The notes under the pieces: generated by a model
Told to the model about the DNA's origin: nothing
What the model saw: only the letters and a program-made list of their open reading frames with translations
Database searches by the model: none
Made by a program: the position numbers and the translations under genes
DNA from: Nereocystis luetkeana
Lineage: Eukaryota; Sar; Phaeophyceae; Laminariales; Laminariaceae
Direction of reading: 5' to 3'
DNA length: 64,000 nucleotides
Assembly: GCA_031213475.1 (NCBI GenBank)
Contig: JARUPZ010000026.1
Span: forward strand, 1,442,501 to 1,506,500
Shown: piece after piece, positions 1-9,355 of the stretch
Layout: every line of letters begins with the position of its first letter
How positions within the stretch are numbered: the stretch's first letter is position 1

Positions 1-179
1 CACAGTGCCTGAAAACCGCTGCGAACAGCATCGTAATACTTCCGATTTATTCCAACCGCACCGAACCTGACCATAGGATTTTTGATTTGAAAAAAGCGCA
101 CCGTGCACGGACGGATCACCGTAAAGAACTCTGCAAAATGGTTTTGTCAACGTAGTCACCTCCAATATTGTTCAACTAC

Positions 180-745
180 ACACAGTGATCAACGGTAGCG
201 GCCCATAGTAGGGTTTCATAACAGCGGCCTATCATATTGATCAGTAAGGGTGGTCTACCGTAATCGAGTGGTGGTTCAACCGGTAGTAGTGCACAAGAGA
301 AAATTAGTGGTCCACGGCAGTGTTCTACAATATTGACTGATCCTAGTGGCCAGGAGTAGTGTAGTGGCCAGTAGGAATAGTTTAGTGGCCGTAGGGGCTC
401 ACGCATAATAATTGTCCTGCAGTAGTAGTGGCCTATACCGTGGTAGTTAACAGTAATATTGGCCTATTATTGGTAACGTAATAATAGTGTAGTGGCGTAC
501 GATACGAGCATTGGCCTACGGTAGTCTTCTGTAAACGTATACCTGGTACCACCCTACTATTACGGGGGACCAAAGTTAATAGGACCAAATATTGTTAGTA
601 AAAATGGTTTAATATACAGGTTTTTATGTATACCATAGGTCCTATTAACTATGGTCCCCCGTAATAGTGACCTACCAGGTACAGTATTGGCCTATTGGCC
701 TACAGTAGACGCCTCTAGTACTGGTCTACAACCGAAAAAGGTTTC
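180..745. repeat. Degenerate satellite with GTAGTGGCC core
   Basis: The stretch is made of irregular repeats of short motifs such as GTAGTGGCC, TGGCCTA, ATATTGGCCTA and GTGGTCTA, spaced roughly 20-40 bases apart. No reading frame across it looks like protein. One 105-bp MITE sits inside it. The start of direct repeat X of the downstream retrotransposon (GTAGTGACCTATGGTAGTG, from 752) is close in sequence to this satellite, so the satellite border and the element border run into each other. The repeats are too diverged to give an exact unit length by eye. Confidence 0.55.
560..664 (+). mobile_element. 105-bp MITE, TA target duplication (copy 1)
   Basis: The element has near-perfect terminal inverted repeats of about 27 bases starting TTACGGGGGACC, and TA flanks at 558-559 and 665-666. 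The centre is AT-rich. It has no coding capacity. Eight copies of this family occur in the window. The TA duplication and terminal structure fit Tc1/mariner-type MITEs mobilised in trans, which is inference because no transposase is seen. This copy splits the surrounding satellite. Confidence 0.85.
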
Positions 746-746
746 T

Positions 747-903
747 CCAGCCGTAGTGACCTATGGTAGTGCCTTACAGACTGTAGTGATGAACAGTGTC
801 GTACGTCAGTTGTGGAGGATATTTCTGGGATTTATTTGCTGAATCGTCAACCTTGGTAAGGGGTGAAAAATAGGTGTCCCGGTTCATCTCTCTGCTCGGG
901 AAA
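747..903 (+). repeat. Direct repeat X, left copy
   Basis: This 157-base segment, from CCAGCCGTAG to CTCGGGAAA, is repeated in the same orientation at 6678-6834 with a single visible difference (GTCCCGG against GCCCCGG). Its 5' part resembles the satellite to its left. One base (904) separates it from repeat Y. Confidence 0.88.
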
Positions 904-904
904 T

Positions 905-1117
905 GCAGAGTATTCTCGGAAGAATGAGAGAATGTGAGTTTTGTACGTACGTAAGAAGTTTAGCCAATCAGATGAATGCGATGTTTCACGGTAGCGTGAA
1001 TCGTAGCCCTTGGTACATACACCTTGTCTGGTACGTAGCCGCAGCCTACACGCAACAGCGCAGTGAAGCAGAGGCAACGCTACAGGTTCAAGGTGTGATA
1101 CAGACTAGTTTGAGTTC
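905..1117 (+). repeat. Direct repeat Y, left copy
   Basis: This 213-base segment, from GCAGAGTATTCTCGG to TTTGAGTTC, recurs at 6456-6668 at the same length with about one substitution (CGCAGTG against CGCGGTG). It ends three bases before the gag start codon, so it probably carries the 5' leader. It is the counterpart of the terminal or split direct repeats of tyrosine-recombinase retroelements. Confidence 0.88.
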
Positions 1118-1120
1118 GGG

Positions 1121-2644
1121 ATGTCCGACGAGAGCAAGTCGCCGGAGGCCGGTGCCAACGCGGCTACTGCGGCGCGAGGTGTGCAGGTTGCGTTGTTTGC
1201 TGCGCAAACACAAGCCGAGGCGAATGCTCATGCTGCTGTAGCTGCTGTGCAAGCGGAGGTCGACGCACGCCGTGCTGGACGAGCCGAAGCCGAGGCTCGC
1301 CAGGCCACCGACGCTGCTGTGACCTCTCGCCAGGCCAACGATGCTGCTGCTACTACTGCTGCTGCGGCTGCTACTCCTGCTGCTACGGCTAATCCTCCAT
1401 CTATGCCGGCAGCCTCGGGGGGTGTGGTATCGACAGCTGACGTGCGGCATTGGCAAAACCAGGTGTCCTCCGAGTTTTCCCGCATGGATACGGAGATCCT
1501 CGGCGTCAAGTCATCTCTGGACAACGTGCTCCTGTCTGTTGCGAGCCTTCGGGACGCCGTCGCCGGCGGCGCATCCAAGACCGCCGACGTCGAGGTCCTG
1601 ATTCAGCAGTTTGTGGACAACTTTGCCGACCGTGAGCCTTCCGTGCGAGACGGCGGGGATGCGAGGGAGCGGCACGTCCAGAAATCACAGCTGACTGACG
1701 ACACGGCCCTGTGGAAGAAAATGTCGTCACGAAAACACTGGCTGCTTCGGGGACGCTTGCCTCCGAACCTTGGCGAGTCGGCCGCAGATATTCAGTCATT
1801 TGTGGGTGAGAGCGTCGACGTTACGGCGGGGGTGGCGGCTCAGCTTCGCGCTGTCAGCAACTTTGACGTGAGCATGTATGGGCCACGTGCCGACCGCCCT
1901 GTCGACCACCTGGTGTTTGTCGCTGACCGCCTGGACCTCTTGCGACAGGCTCTTATGGCGGTTCTTGCAGTTGGACTCTCGGCTGACGTCGCCGACGACC
2001 GCGCGTGCCTGGACCGGCTGGCACCCGTCGACGTCTCGTTCACATCCGCGGCGGCCGGTCTTCGCCGTCATACTCTAAGCAACATCCTTTTGCTTTCCGG
2101 CTCCGCGGCGCGGGCTGTTATGAGCGACATGGTAAACGACGACCTGCGCCTATGGGTGAACGACCTCATGAGGTTCGCCCAGCAAGTTCGTCCGTTGACT
2201 GTTCCCCCTCAGTTCAACGCCGTGTTTGACGCGCCGCCCGTCCCAGCGTTTGGCCGGACACGCAACTTTTGCTCGTCCGGTGGCGACGTCCTGAAGCTCG
2301 TGGAAGGTCTCCAAGTTCCACGCGACAGCAGGGATGGGGCACCCAAGCGGGGCCAGAGCCTCGCCCCTGCCAAGACGGGTCCGCCCAGAAAGAAGAGCGC
2401 CGCGCTGTGCAGGATGTTTGCTTCCACGGGCCTATGCCGGTATTCAGACTGCAAATTCGTGCATGCGAATACCCCGGCCAACTCTTCCTCTCCTGCAGCT
2501 CTTCTCGGCGGCGGATCGGCGGCTCCAGCTGGGGGAACGCGAGGTGGAGCGGCGGCGCAAGCCAGCGGGACGCGGGCTCTGGTGCTCCGCCCAGATGGTG
2601 GTCGCGGGGGGGCCGGGGGTGGTGGTGGCTCGGGTTCGGGATGA
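1121..2644 (+). CDS. Gag-like nucleocapsid protein with CCCH zinc finger
   Basis: This 507-residue protein is the first ORF of the retrotransposon. The ATG lies directly after repeat Y. The N-terminal third is alanine-rich with charged heptad-like stretches (about residues 25-75) that could form a coiled coil. A single CCCH finger lies at Cys430, Cys439, Cys444 and His448 (spacing C-x8-C-x4-C-x3-H), followed by an Ala/Gly-rich tail ending in poly-Gly/Ser. A Gag role (RNA binding and particle formation) is inferred from position and the zinc finger. The ORF ends at TGA 2642-2644, and the same frame stays open into the RT ORF. Large overlapping ORFs on - here are compositional shadows. Confidence 0.8.
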   Translation: MSDESKSPEAGANAATAARGVQVALFAAQTQAEANAHAAVAAVQAEVDARRAGRAEAEARQATDAAVTSRQANDAAATTAAAAATPAATANPPSMPAASGGVVSTADVRHWQNQVSSEFSRMDTEILGVKSSLDNVLLSVASLRDAVAGGASKTADVEVLIQQFVDNFADREPSVRDGGDARERHVQKSQLTDDTALWKKMSSRKHWLLRGRLPPNLGESAADIQSFVGESVDVTAGVAAQLRAVSNFDVSMYGPRADRPVDHLVFVADRLDLLRQALMAVLAVGLSADVADDRACLDRLAPVDVSFTSAAAGLRRHTLSNILLLSGSAARAVMSDMVNDDLRLWVNDLMRFAQQVRPLTVPPQFNAVFDAPPVPAFGRTRNFCSSGGDVLKLVEGLQVPRDSRDGAPKRGQSLAPAKTGPPRKKSAALCRMFASTGLCRYSDCKFVHANTPANSSSPAALLGGGSAAPAGGTRGGAAAQASGTRALVLRPDGGRGGAGGGGGSGSG

Positions 2645-5134
2645 AGACACGGGCCCTTCCCGTCGGTTGGGCCAACACCTGGGGGGGCGGCGGCGGTGCG
2701 GGCCGGTGGCGGAGCGGCGACGGTGCACGTCGCCAGTGGTGGAACGGGCACTCGGCCGGCCACCCGCGAAGAAGCGGGGGGGTTGCGTGGGCGTGCGTTA
2801 GGAGCTCTGGCTGGTGATGGCGGCGTCGGGCGTGATCGCGTCGCTGTGACTCCGGGTTCGGTTCCCTTCTCAGATAAAGGTACGGGTGTGGGCGTGCGTG
2901 CGAGTTATTTGCCAGCTGACATGGCGTACGTGCAAGGTGCGGTCGGCGACGTGCGTCTGGATGCGTTGCGAGTAGATGAGGTAGATGCGTGGCTTGCCGC
3001 TCGGGAGGTAGTGGTGCAAGCGGTGTCTGCGCGAGGCTCAGCGAGCCTCGATCAGGTCGCGTCACTCAGCTCCTCACTCTTGCGGCAGTGTCAAGGCAGT
3101 GTTCACCTTTTTCTGTCCACCATCGGCTCCTCAATTTTCTCTCCGCATATTAACGTTGCTGTCGTACAGCACTGGTTTGGTGAGATCAAGAAATTCCCTC
3201 GTATTTCTTTGTTGCTTCGTGTGCTGGCGCCGGGCGCGCCTGTCGGCGTCGCACGGGGGGGGGATTTGACCACAGAACTCGAGTATGGTAATCACCCGGT
3301 CGTCGCCACGCATGCGGGGGATATCCACAATACGATATGCGCAGACGTGGTGCACGGCCGAGCGGTGGTGTTTGATTTGCGATATGCAGACGAGATTCAG
3401 GGTCTTCGCCTTTCACCGCTGAGTGTCGTTCTCGAACCCAAATTAAGGATTATTCACGATCTTACGTTTGCGCGAGAGGGCGGTCGGACCAGCGTTAATG
3501 GTGACACTGACTTTGACTCCGCACCATCGTGCGAGCTCGGCCATGTGCTTCGTGATGTCCTGGTACGCGTGCTGTTTTTGCGACAGACGCATGGTAGTCG
3601 CGCTCGAATCCTGTTGTGCCGTGTGGATGTCAAAGACGCCTTTCGGCAGGTTTTGGTTGATCCGGCAGGCGCGCCGAATTTTGGATACGTTTTCGGTGAT
3701 CACGTTGTCGTGGATTTGCGCTTGCAGGTTGGTTGGCGCAATAGTCCTGGGTTTTGGGGGTTAATGGCATCTGCGCTCGAGCATGCTCATACCCACTCTA
3801 CCTTTCAAGGCGCAGACGTTTCCCAACAAGGGGCTGCCGCCGTTGCGCACGTTGAACTCTCCCCGCCGCGGGGAGTTCGGGTCGTTGCTATCCCGCGTGA
3901 GTGTGGGCCCGTTCCTGGTTCAGGGGGTAACACCGGGAGCAATTTTTTTGTGAGGTACTACGTGGACGATGGCATTCTCGTCGAGTTGCAATGGTGGCCG
4001 GACGGCCGCCGTTGCTTGCGTGCTGTACAGTCACTGGCGTCGGACCACTTTCGCTTGTTGGGCGAACGTGGTGTTTCCGATCCGCCCCTCCTGTCAGCCA
4101 AGAAAATTACTAATTGGGACACGCAACTGGAAGTTTTGGGATGGATCATTGATACTGAGGCGCTTACGGTCACGTTGCCGCCCCATAAGCGCCTCAAGCT
4201 GCACAATATCCTCAAGGAGTGGCCCTCGTCTCGTGCATCTGCTTCTGCGAAGCAGGTGTCGCAGCTCGTTGGCTTCCTCATGCATGTTTCCTTTGCCGTA
4301 CGTCCGGGGCGTTTTTTCGTTAACCGCTTGTTAGCTTCAGTTGGTATGCCGCGCATTGCCGCCGGAGCTAATTTTGATTGCCGTATGGCAAACCCCGGGC
4401 GGCGTCTTGCCCTGGGACCCGAGTTCCATGGTGACCTCGAGTTCTGGCGGTGGTTCGTTGAGGAAGGGTGGGACGCGCGCGGAGGAACCTTGTCGGCTCC
4501 GATGTATAATTTGCTTAAGCGCCCCCCTAGACGTACTCTTTTTTCGGACGCATCTAAAACCGCGGTCGGGGGGTTTTGCTTGGAAACTGGGGTGTATTGG
4601 CGATACGAGCTTGACGCAGGAAAGCGGTCTCGATTTTGTGGATCGAGTAAGTCCGTTGCAGATGAGAACGATATATCAATTAACGTTCTAGAATTGCTGG
4701 GCATGGTAGTTTCTGCATGGGTTCTCGTATCTGCGTGTGATGAACGTCCGTTCGCCATGGGGGACTGTGTGTTGTTACGTGGCGACAACGAAGCAGCCGT
4801 CGAGTGGGTGCGGCGTTGTCGAGGGGGAAAGGAGCCGAGATCTGGCGCATTAATGCGTCTCCTCGGGGTGCTCGAGTTGTCCTCTGGTTGGCACTTTGAC
4901 GCAAAACACGTACGTGGAATTTTTAACGTGGCCGCTGATGGTATCTCACGGTGGGATGGTGCCTCCGTCCTCGTTAATTTGCGTGCTGTTCGACCCGACA
5001 TTCCGTGGCAGGAGCAGGACCTGGGGGGTGCGGGCACATCTCTCTGTACTTCGGTGTTGGCCTCGAACTCATGCGAAACGCCATTGCGACCTCGTCTGAA
5101 CGCACTTATCAGGGGCATTTTGGCGCATGGGTAG
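2645..5134 (+). CDS. Reverse transcriptase / RNase H of tyrosine-recombinase retrotransposon
   Basis: The protein copies element RNA into DNA and degrades the RNA strand. The palm has VDVKDAF (3623-3643) and the catalytic YVDD (3959-3970). RNase H follows, with acidic residues in FSDAS (Asp at 4547), LELLG (Glu at 4691), RGDNEA (Asp at 4784) and AADGIS (Asp at 4937). The frame is the same as gag, with only one TGA between them. No ATG follows until about 2921, inside conserved-looking sequence, so translation probably needs readthrough or reinitiation. I give the ORF from the first codon after the stop. The 3' end overlaps the recombinase ORF by 64 bases in another frame. No methyltransferase domain lies between RNase H and the recombinase. 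Confidence 0.88.
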   Translation, partial: RHGPFPSVGPTPGGAAAVRAGGGAATVHVASGGTGTRPATREEAGGLRGRALGALAGDGGVGRDRVAVTPGSVPFSDKGTGVGVRASYLPADMAYVQGAVGDVRLDALRVDEVDAWLAAREVVVQAVSARGSASLDQVASLSSSLLRQCQGSVHLFLSTIGSSIFSPHINVAVVQHWFGEIKKFPRISLLLRVLAPGAPVGVARGGDLTTELEYGNHPVVATHAGDIHNTICADVVHGRAVVFDLRYADEIQGLRLSPLSVVLEPKLRIIHDLTFAREGGRTSVNGDTDFDSAPSCELGHVLRDVLVRVLFLRQTHGSRARILLCRVDVKDAFRQVLVDPAGAPNFGYVFGDHVVVDLRLQVGWRNSPGFWGLMASALEHAHTHSTFQGADVSQQGAAAVAHVELSPPRGVRVVAIPRECGPVPGSGGNTGSNFFVRYYVDDGILVELQWWPDGRRCLRAVQSLASDHFRLLGERGVSDPPLLSAKKITNWDTQLEVLGWIIDTEALTVTLPPHKRLKLHNILKEWPSSRASASAKQVSQLVGFLMHVSFAVRPGRFFVNRLLASVGMPRIAAGANFDCRMANPGRRLALGPEFHGDLEFWRWFVEEGWDARGGTLSAPMYNLLKRPPRRTLFSDASKTAVGGFCLETGVYWRYELDAGKRSRFCGSSKSVADENDISINVLELLGMVVSAWVLVSACDERPFAMGDCVLLRGDNEAAVEWVRRCRGGKEPRSGALMRLLGVLELSSGWHFDAKHVRGIFNVAADGISRWDGASVLVNLRAVRPDIPWQEQDLGGAGTSLCTSVLASNSCETPLRPRLNALIRGILAHG

Positions 5135-6168
5135 ACTTTCGGGTACGCTGTGACATGCCTGTATTCCTAGAGCGTGGCGGAGACAGCATGACTAACGTGT
5201 GGCATTTGTTCGAGTACGTAGCGTACGCTTTTGCCACTAAGAAATTGCGGTCGGCAACTATCGAGAGCCATTTGTCAGCGATCAAGTTTTTCCATCGAAT
5301 TTCACGAGGGTTCGAACTGGACACTACCCATCCTGTTTTGGGTAATGCCCTCAAAGGAGCCGCTCGTTCGCATGCCGACGCTGGTAACCAAGCAACCGTT
5401 CGTCGGCCTGTTTCGTGGGAAATGTTGATCGCGGGCGAAAAATTGATCTCCACATGGCGGACGGGGGGTCGTGTCTTGTGGCTTGCCCTCTGCGCTTCCT
5501 TTTGCTTTTTGACTCGCGCGTCAGAAATGTTTGCGGAAACTCGATCGCGTGTGCATGAAACTTATTGCTTGCGACGGGCCGATGTAGCGTTTTTTCGCGA
5601 GAATATTCAGCTTTCCGCGTCGCAGTGGTCTTCTGCAGACCGCGTTGAGGTTAGGTTTCGCGGGTCGAAAGGGGACCAACTGCGGAACGGGGCGGTTTTG
5701 ACGCGCGTACGTTGTGGTCCGGCGTTGCGCGTGGGCGACGGTGGCGGTGCTGTCGATCTCATGATCGAATTGATGTCTTGCTATTTGTTTCTTCCCTCGT
5801 CGGCCCCACTTGCCGCCTTTGGTGTTGGTAATGGCAGATGGTCCATGTGGACACAGCAGCAAGCGACGGCAGCTCTGCGAAAAGTGGTTGCGTTGGCGGG
5901 CGTGCGTGCGGAGGAGTACGCTTTGCACTCTCTGAGGATTGGAGGCGCAACTCACTTGTCGGCGGGGGGGGCAACACCAGAGGTGTTGCAGCGTGAGGGC
6001 CGATGGGCGTCCGATGCGTACAAGACGTATGTTCGCAGTCATGGAAAGGATGCCAGTTGGGTAGCCGACGTGATGGCCCAGGAAGGAATTAGCGGTGGGA
6101 TTCAGCCGGGTCAGGGCACAGAGTGGGGGCGGGTTAACTCACTCTTAGATTTGACTAGGCAGAAGTGA
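5071..6168 (+). CDS. Tyrosine recombinase (YR) of DIRS/Ngaro-like element
   Basis: This protein of about 365 residues belongs to the tyrosine recombinase family. It should integrate the circular cDNA by a Tyr-linked strand exchange, in place of a DDE integrase. The catalytic set is visible: Arg149 in LTRASE, His286-x-x-Arg289 in HSLRIGG, Trp312 in GRWASD and the nucleophile Tyr320 in KTYVR (residue numbers from ATG 5071). The N-terminal half, around SSERTYQGHF, fits a SAM-like core-binding domain. The frame is open upstream to 5005 through a GTG, but ATG 5071 is the first Met and gives a normal N terminus. It overlaps the end of the RT ORF in another frame. It ends at TGA 6166-6168 with all key residues present. 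Confidence 0.88.
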   Translation: MRNAIATSSERTYQGHFGAWVDFRVRCDMPVFLERGGDSMTNVWHLFEYVAYAFATKKLRSATIESHLSAIKFFHRISRGFELDTTHPVLGNALKGAARSHADAGNQATVRRPVSWEMLIAGEKLISTWRTGGRVLWLALCASFCFLTRASEMFAETRSRVHETYCLRRADVAFFRENIQLSASQWSSADRVEVRFRGSKGDQLRNGAVLTRVRCGPALRVGDGGGAVDLMIELMSCYLFLPSSAPLAAFGVGNGRWSMWTQQQATAALRKVVALAGVRAEEYALHSLRIGGATHLSAGGATPEVLQREGRWASDAYKTYVRSHGKDASWVADVMAQEGISGGIQPGQGTEWGRVNSLLDLTRQK

Positions 6169-6241
6169 AACTATGAAGAAGTGTGTTATTACATGCGTTC
6201 CCTATGATATTGCAAGTCAGGGGGAAAGGGGCCGTGAGAGT

Positions 6242-6342
6242 ACATCCGTAAATAGGGTCGACTCCCATTTGGGTCGATGGAAGCTGGCGTCGAGAGTTCT
6301 ACGCCGCCAGTTGGGTTGGGAGTTGACTCGAGTATACGGATG
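6242..6342 (+). other. Compound inverted repeat in 3' non-coding region of retrotransposon
   Basis: The arms lie at about 6242-6267 (ACATCCGTA ... GACTCCCA) and 6317-6342 (TGGGAGTTGACTC ... TACGGATGT), with mismatches in the middle. The spacer contains a smaller inverted repeat (CTGGCG ... CGCCAG). As RNA this would form a branched hairpin just 3' of the recombinase gene. A role in priming, packaging or 3'-end formation is possible but is inference. Confidence 0.55.
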
Positions 6343-6423
6343 TTAGCGTGGGGTTGCCGTTGGGGCAGCCCCGGGGGATCACCCCTTCTCCAACCCCCTT
6401 CTCCGGGCGGGGGGTTGCGCATT

Positions 6424-6430
6424 TATATAA
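6424..6430 (+). promoter_or_regulatory. TATA-like box upstream of internal repeat Y'
   Basis: TATATAA starts 32 bases before the first base of Y' (6456), a typical TATA-to-start distance. The left Y copy is preceded by X instead and has no such box. If Y marks the transcript start, this promoter would drive the ORFs only when Z is placed before Y, as in a circle or tandem form. Confidence 0.35.
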
Positions 6431-6455
6431 TACAACTTCGAAAGCAAAGTACAAA

Positions 6456-6668
6456 GCAGAGTATTCTCGGAAGAATGAGAGAATGTGAGTTTTGTACGTA
6501 CGTAAGAAGTTTAGCCAATCAGATGAATGCGATGTTTCACGGTAGCGTGAATCGTAGCCCTTGGTACATACACCTTGTCTGGTACGTAGCCGCAGCCTAC
6601 ACGCAACAGCGCGGTGAAGCAGAGGCAACGCTACAGGTTCAAGGTGTGATACAGACTAGTTTGAGTTC
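6456..6668 (+). repeat. Direct repeat Y', right copy
   Basis: This is the 213-base right-hand copy of Y. It lies between the 3' non-coding region and X', and is separated from X' by nine bases (CCACCCACC, 6669-6677). Confidence 0.88.
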
Positions 6669-6677
6669 CCACCCACC

Positions 6678-6834
6678 CCAGCCGTAGTGACCTATGGTAG
6701 TGCCTTACAGACTGTAGTGATGAACAGTGTCGTACGTCAGTTGTGGAGGATATTTCTGGGATTTATTTGCTGAATCGTCAACCTTGGTAAGGGGTGAAAA
6801 ATAGGTGCCCCGGTTCATCTCTCTGCTCGGGAAA
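6678..6834 (+). repeat. Direct repeat X', right copy
   Basis: This is the 157-base right-hand copy of X. It ends at CTCGGGAAA. Sequence after it (CACTGTATG...) does not match the left side of the element. Confidence 0.88.
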
Positions 6835-9347
6835 CACTGTATGAAAGCTTGTACGAAAAAATCGCCTATATTATATGTAACATGGGATCTAGCAAACTAT
6901 CAGGTATTCTACCGGCTTCGTGTGTAGCACAGTCTGATTTACCGGCAGGCAAACGCTGTTCACGTAGGCAACGGTTCACGTTGGTCCCGTTGTTTACCAG
7001 GTATGTCAAGCGTAAGTTGACAGATACTAGGGCACAGCTGTGCTGTGCTCTACCGGAAACACAAACAGGTTTCTTACCTCGGGACCTCGTCACAGCAACA
7101 GTCTGTTGTAAGTAAGTAGTGTTGTTGTTACTCCGATTAGAATTTTCTCGCCGAAGCGAGCTACCAAAACACTGTGACATGACACTTCTAATTCACACTT
7201 CTCCATCAATGGTTTTGTTACAAGTACCAGGTATATCCTAATAAGAGCAATATTGCATGACTGAGTCACCCAAAGGTAAGGGTTGCACTTTGTGGGACAT
7301 AGGTTTCTGACCGATTGAGCTCCTCAAGTGAGGAAGTACCGGTGAGGATGAAAAAATTACCAGTATATATTCGTTTCAGGACTAGCGCATACAGGTGCCG
7401 GTCGGGTGGCACGAACGATTGTTTTCGAAGTACTTCATCTGGTGAGATATTGAACTCCTATGGTTATTATGGGCTCAGGAACTTTTAGTGCACCCCTACT
7501 GTGGGATGGCTCCACTGGAATCTAGCTCAGACATTTTTACAAAATGCGGGGTTTGTGCATGAGCCGTATTGTAAATAATATGTAATCCCGCATTTTGGTG
7601 CACGAGTTCTGTGTCAAAATGTTTTTGCCCCTTGAACACGATCTATTAATACATCGCCCAGATAGTGCAAATAAAAAATAACTATTCCTCGAAAAAGGTA
7701 GATACACCATTCATTGATTGGCTGCAGTAAGGAATATATATATATGTATCCGAAGAATGAGCTACTACTTCCACAGACTGATCCGTCCCTGATGTTCTTG
7801 TACTACTGCCATCGTATATGAATATCGTTTTTTGTTGTGCCAACGAAATAAATGGAAAACCAACCGGTTCCTTGTTGTTTTTGAATCATCTGTTTTTTTT
7901 TACGTGTTTTAGCGCTACTCTTTGGTTTGTGTATATATACCCTGGGATGCAATCCTCGATCCGGTGTTGTTGTGTTTCAAATTGTGTGGTATTTTTGAAA
8001 AGTGACACTGAAACCAGCCTGCTGATCTTTTTCACTGACACCAACCCAACCACCATAGAACTACATACTTAGATCACAACCCCTGAGCGCGCTCGGCTGG
8101 TGCATCCCTGGCCTCTCAGAGCTCCCACTTCCAAACCGCCTCCTTTCATTACTTGCCGGACCCTTCCAGCAGTTCTTTGTTTTCTCGGTCCTTTCTTCCT
8201 TTTTTCGCCTTTCGTTTCGTGTGCGTGCGTGTTCTCCGAGCACGGCATCGCGGGAGGACCCGGCACCGTCGCGGGTGTCAGCGGGTGCTGGCGGGTAGAG
8301 GGGGGGTTGCAAGGAGCGCGGTCGCCGCTTTCGTGCCTAGGCGTCGCGTGTGCCTCGAGACACGAGGGATGCATGAACGGGCTTTGTCTGGCTTCGATTT
8401 ATGATTGTTCATAGAGTATGCACGTGTTTATAAAGGTCGTTCACGAGGGCAAGATACCATTTGGATGCGGTGCTTATTTTTGCGACCACGCTGAAGTTGA
8501 AAGAAGAAGGTGTGCAGTTTGAACACCAACGTTATCGAGCTGGCGAACGACGGCCACGGTGAGCACCGGGCTTCACGCGGGGCGGACGACGGGGCTGATT
8601 GTGGCAGAGAGTGATACAAGCTTTACCCGGACCGAATCGGTAGCGAGGTGGTCGCGAGAGGGGCAGACGGCGTACGAGGCTGAGAGAGAAGCCCTTCTGT
8701 GCGGTTCTTTTTTCTTCTTTTTTTTGACCGGGTGCGAGGTGTTCCAATCAGGCAGAAAATTATTCCACGAGAGGGGACGGGGATTTGTTTCCTTTCCGAG
8801 TTTTCGGTTTCATTTTCATTTTTTTTGCTGCTGTGCCGTGCTGTGCTTTCGCCTTCTTCCTACATACGAGTACAGACATAAGAGTATATCGAAAAAAGAA
8901 AATAAGTACAGACAGCAGTAGTATCCTACCTGGGGTATGTACGTACGTACGACATCCGCGACGCGAAGCGCATATATATGTGGCATTCGAGCTGGCGTCG
9001 GAGCTGTTTTTTCCTGAAGCATGGCGGCGGGATTCTTGGCATTATCAAGTCACCGGTTTGCAATTACGACCTAAACTCGATCGTGGACCTCTGTCACTTC
9101 GCATAAATTGATGTACTTTTTTCCTTCCAGAGCGAGCATAGCGGGCGGCGTAGGCCGCCCGCGGAGCGAAGCGCCTTGTATTTCCTATGATCAAAGTTTC
9201 GACTAAACTTTCTGAAACGCAGAACCTGACGAACTCTGTATGTACAATAATACCAGTATATTTTACACCAAAATAAATGCCATTTGAAGCGTCCATAAAA
9301 AACAAATACCGGTGTTATTAGGCACTATTGCTGGTGACCATATTCAA
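6835..9347. other. Stretch without recognisable genes
   Basis: I see no convincing gene here. The first 1.2 kb is ordinary AT-leaning sequence. A GC-richer patch at about 8060-8760 gives several short overlapping ORFs on both strands, none with a recognisable domain. It is followed by pyrimidine-rich tracts at 8700-8850. A perfect GC hairpin with 9-base arms (GCGGGCGGC, 9141-9149; GCCGCCCGC, 9154-9162) lies near 9150. Confidence 0.5.
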
Positions 9348-9355
9348 TTGGACCT

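Larger units (their letters stand above)
747..6834 (+). mobile_element. Tyrosine-recombinase (DIRS/Ngaro-like) retrotransposon, structurally complete
   Basis: The element encodes a Gag-like protein, a reverse transcriptase with RNase H, and a tyrosine recombinase, in that order on +. This gene set defines the DIRS order. I see no integrase, no protease and no Dam-like methyltransferase, which points to an Ngaro-like or methyltransferase-less PAT-like group. The ends are direct repeats, not inverted ones: X (747-903) then Y (905-1117) on the left, and Y' (6456-6668) then X' (6678-6834) on the right. Each pair shows about one or two mismatches. The near identity of the repeats and the open ORFs suggest recent insertion, with one in-frame TGA between gag and RT. 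The X-Y...Y-X order differs from the textbook A1-B1-A2-B2 split repeats, so the exact element ends are unresolved. Confidence 0.88.

Noticed and set aside
3958..5118. 386-codon minus-strand ORF opposite RT/recombinase
   Set aside because: It is antisense to well-supported RT/RNase H coding sequence and shows no domain, so it is a compositional shadow. The same applies to 2209-3065 on -.
905..6668. LTR retrotransposon with Y/Y' as LTRs
   Set aside because: The recombinase is a tyrosine type, not a DDE integrase. There is no protease, Y lacks TG...CA ends, and no short target duplication flanks Y.
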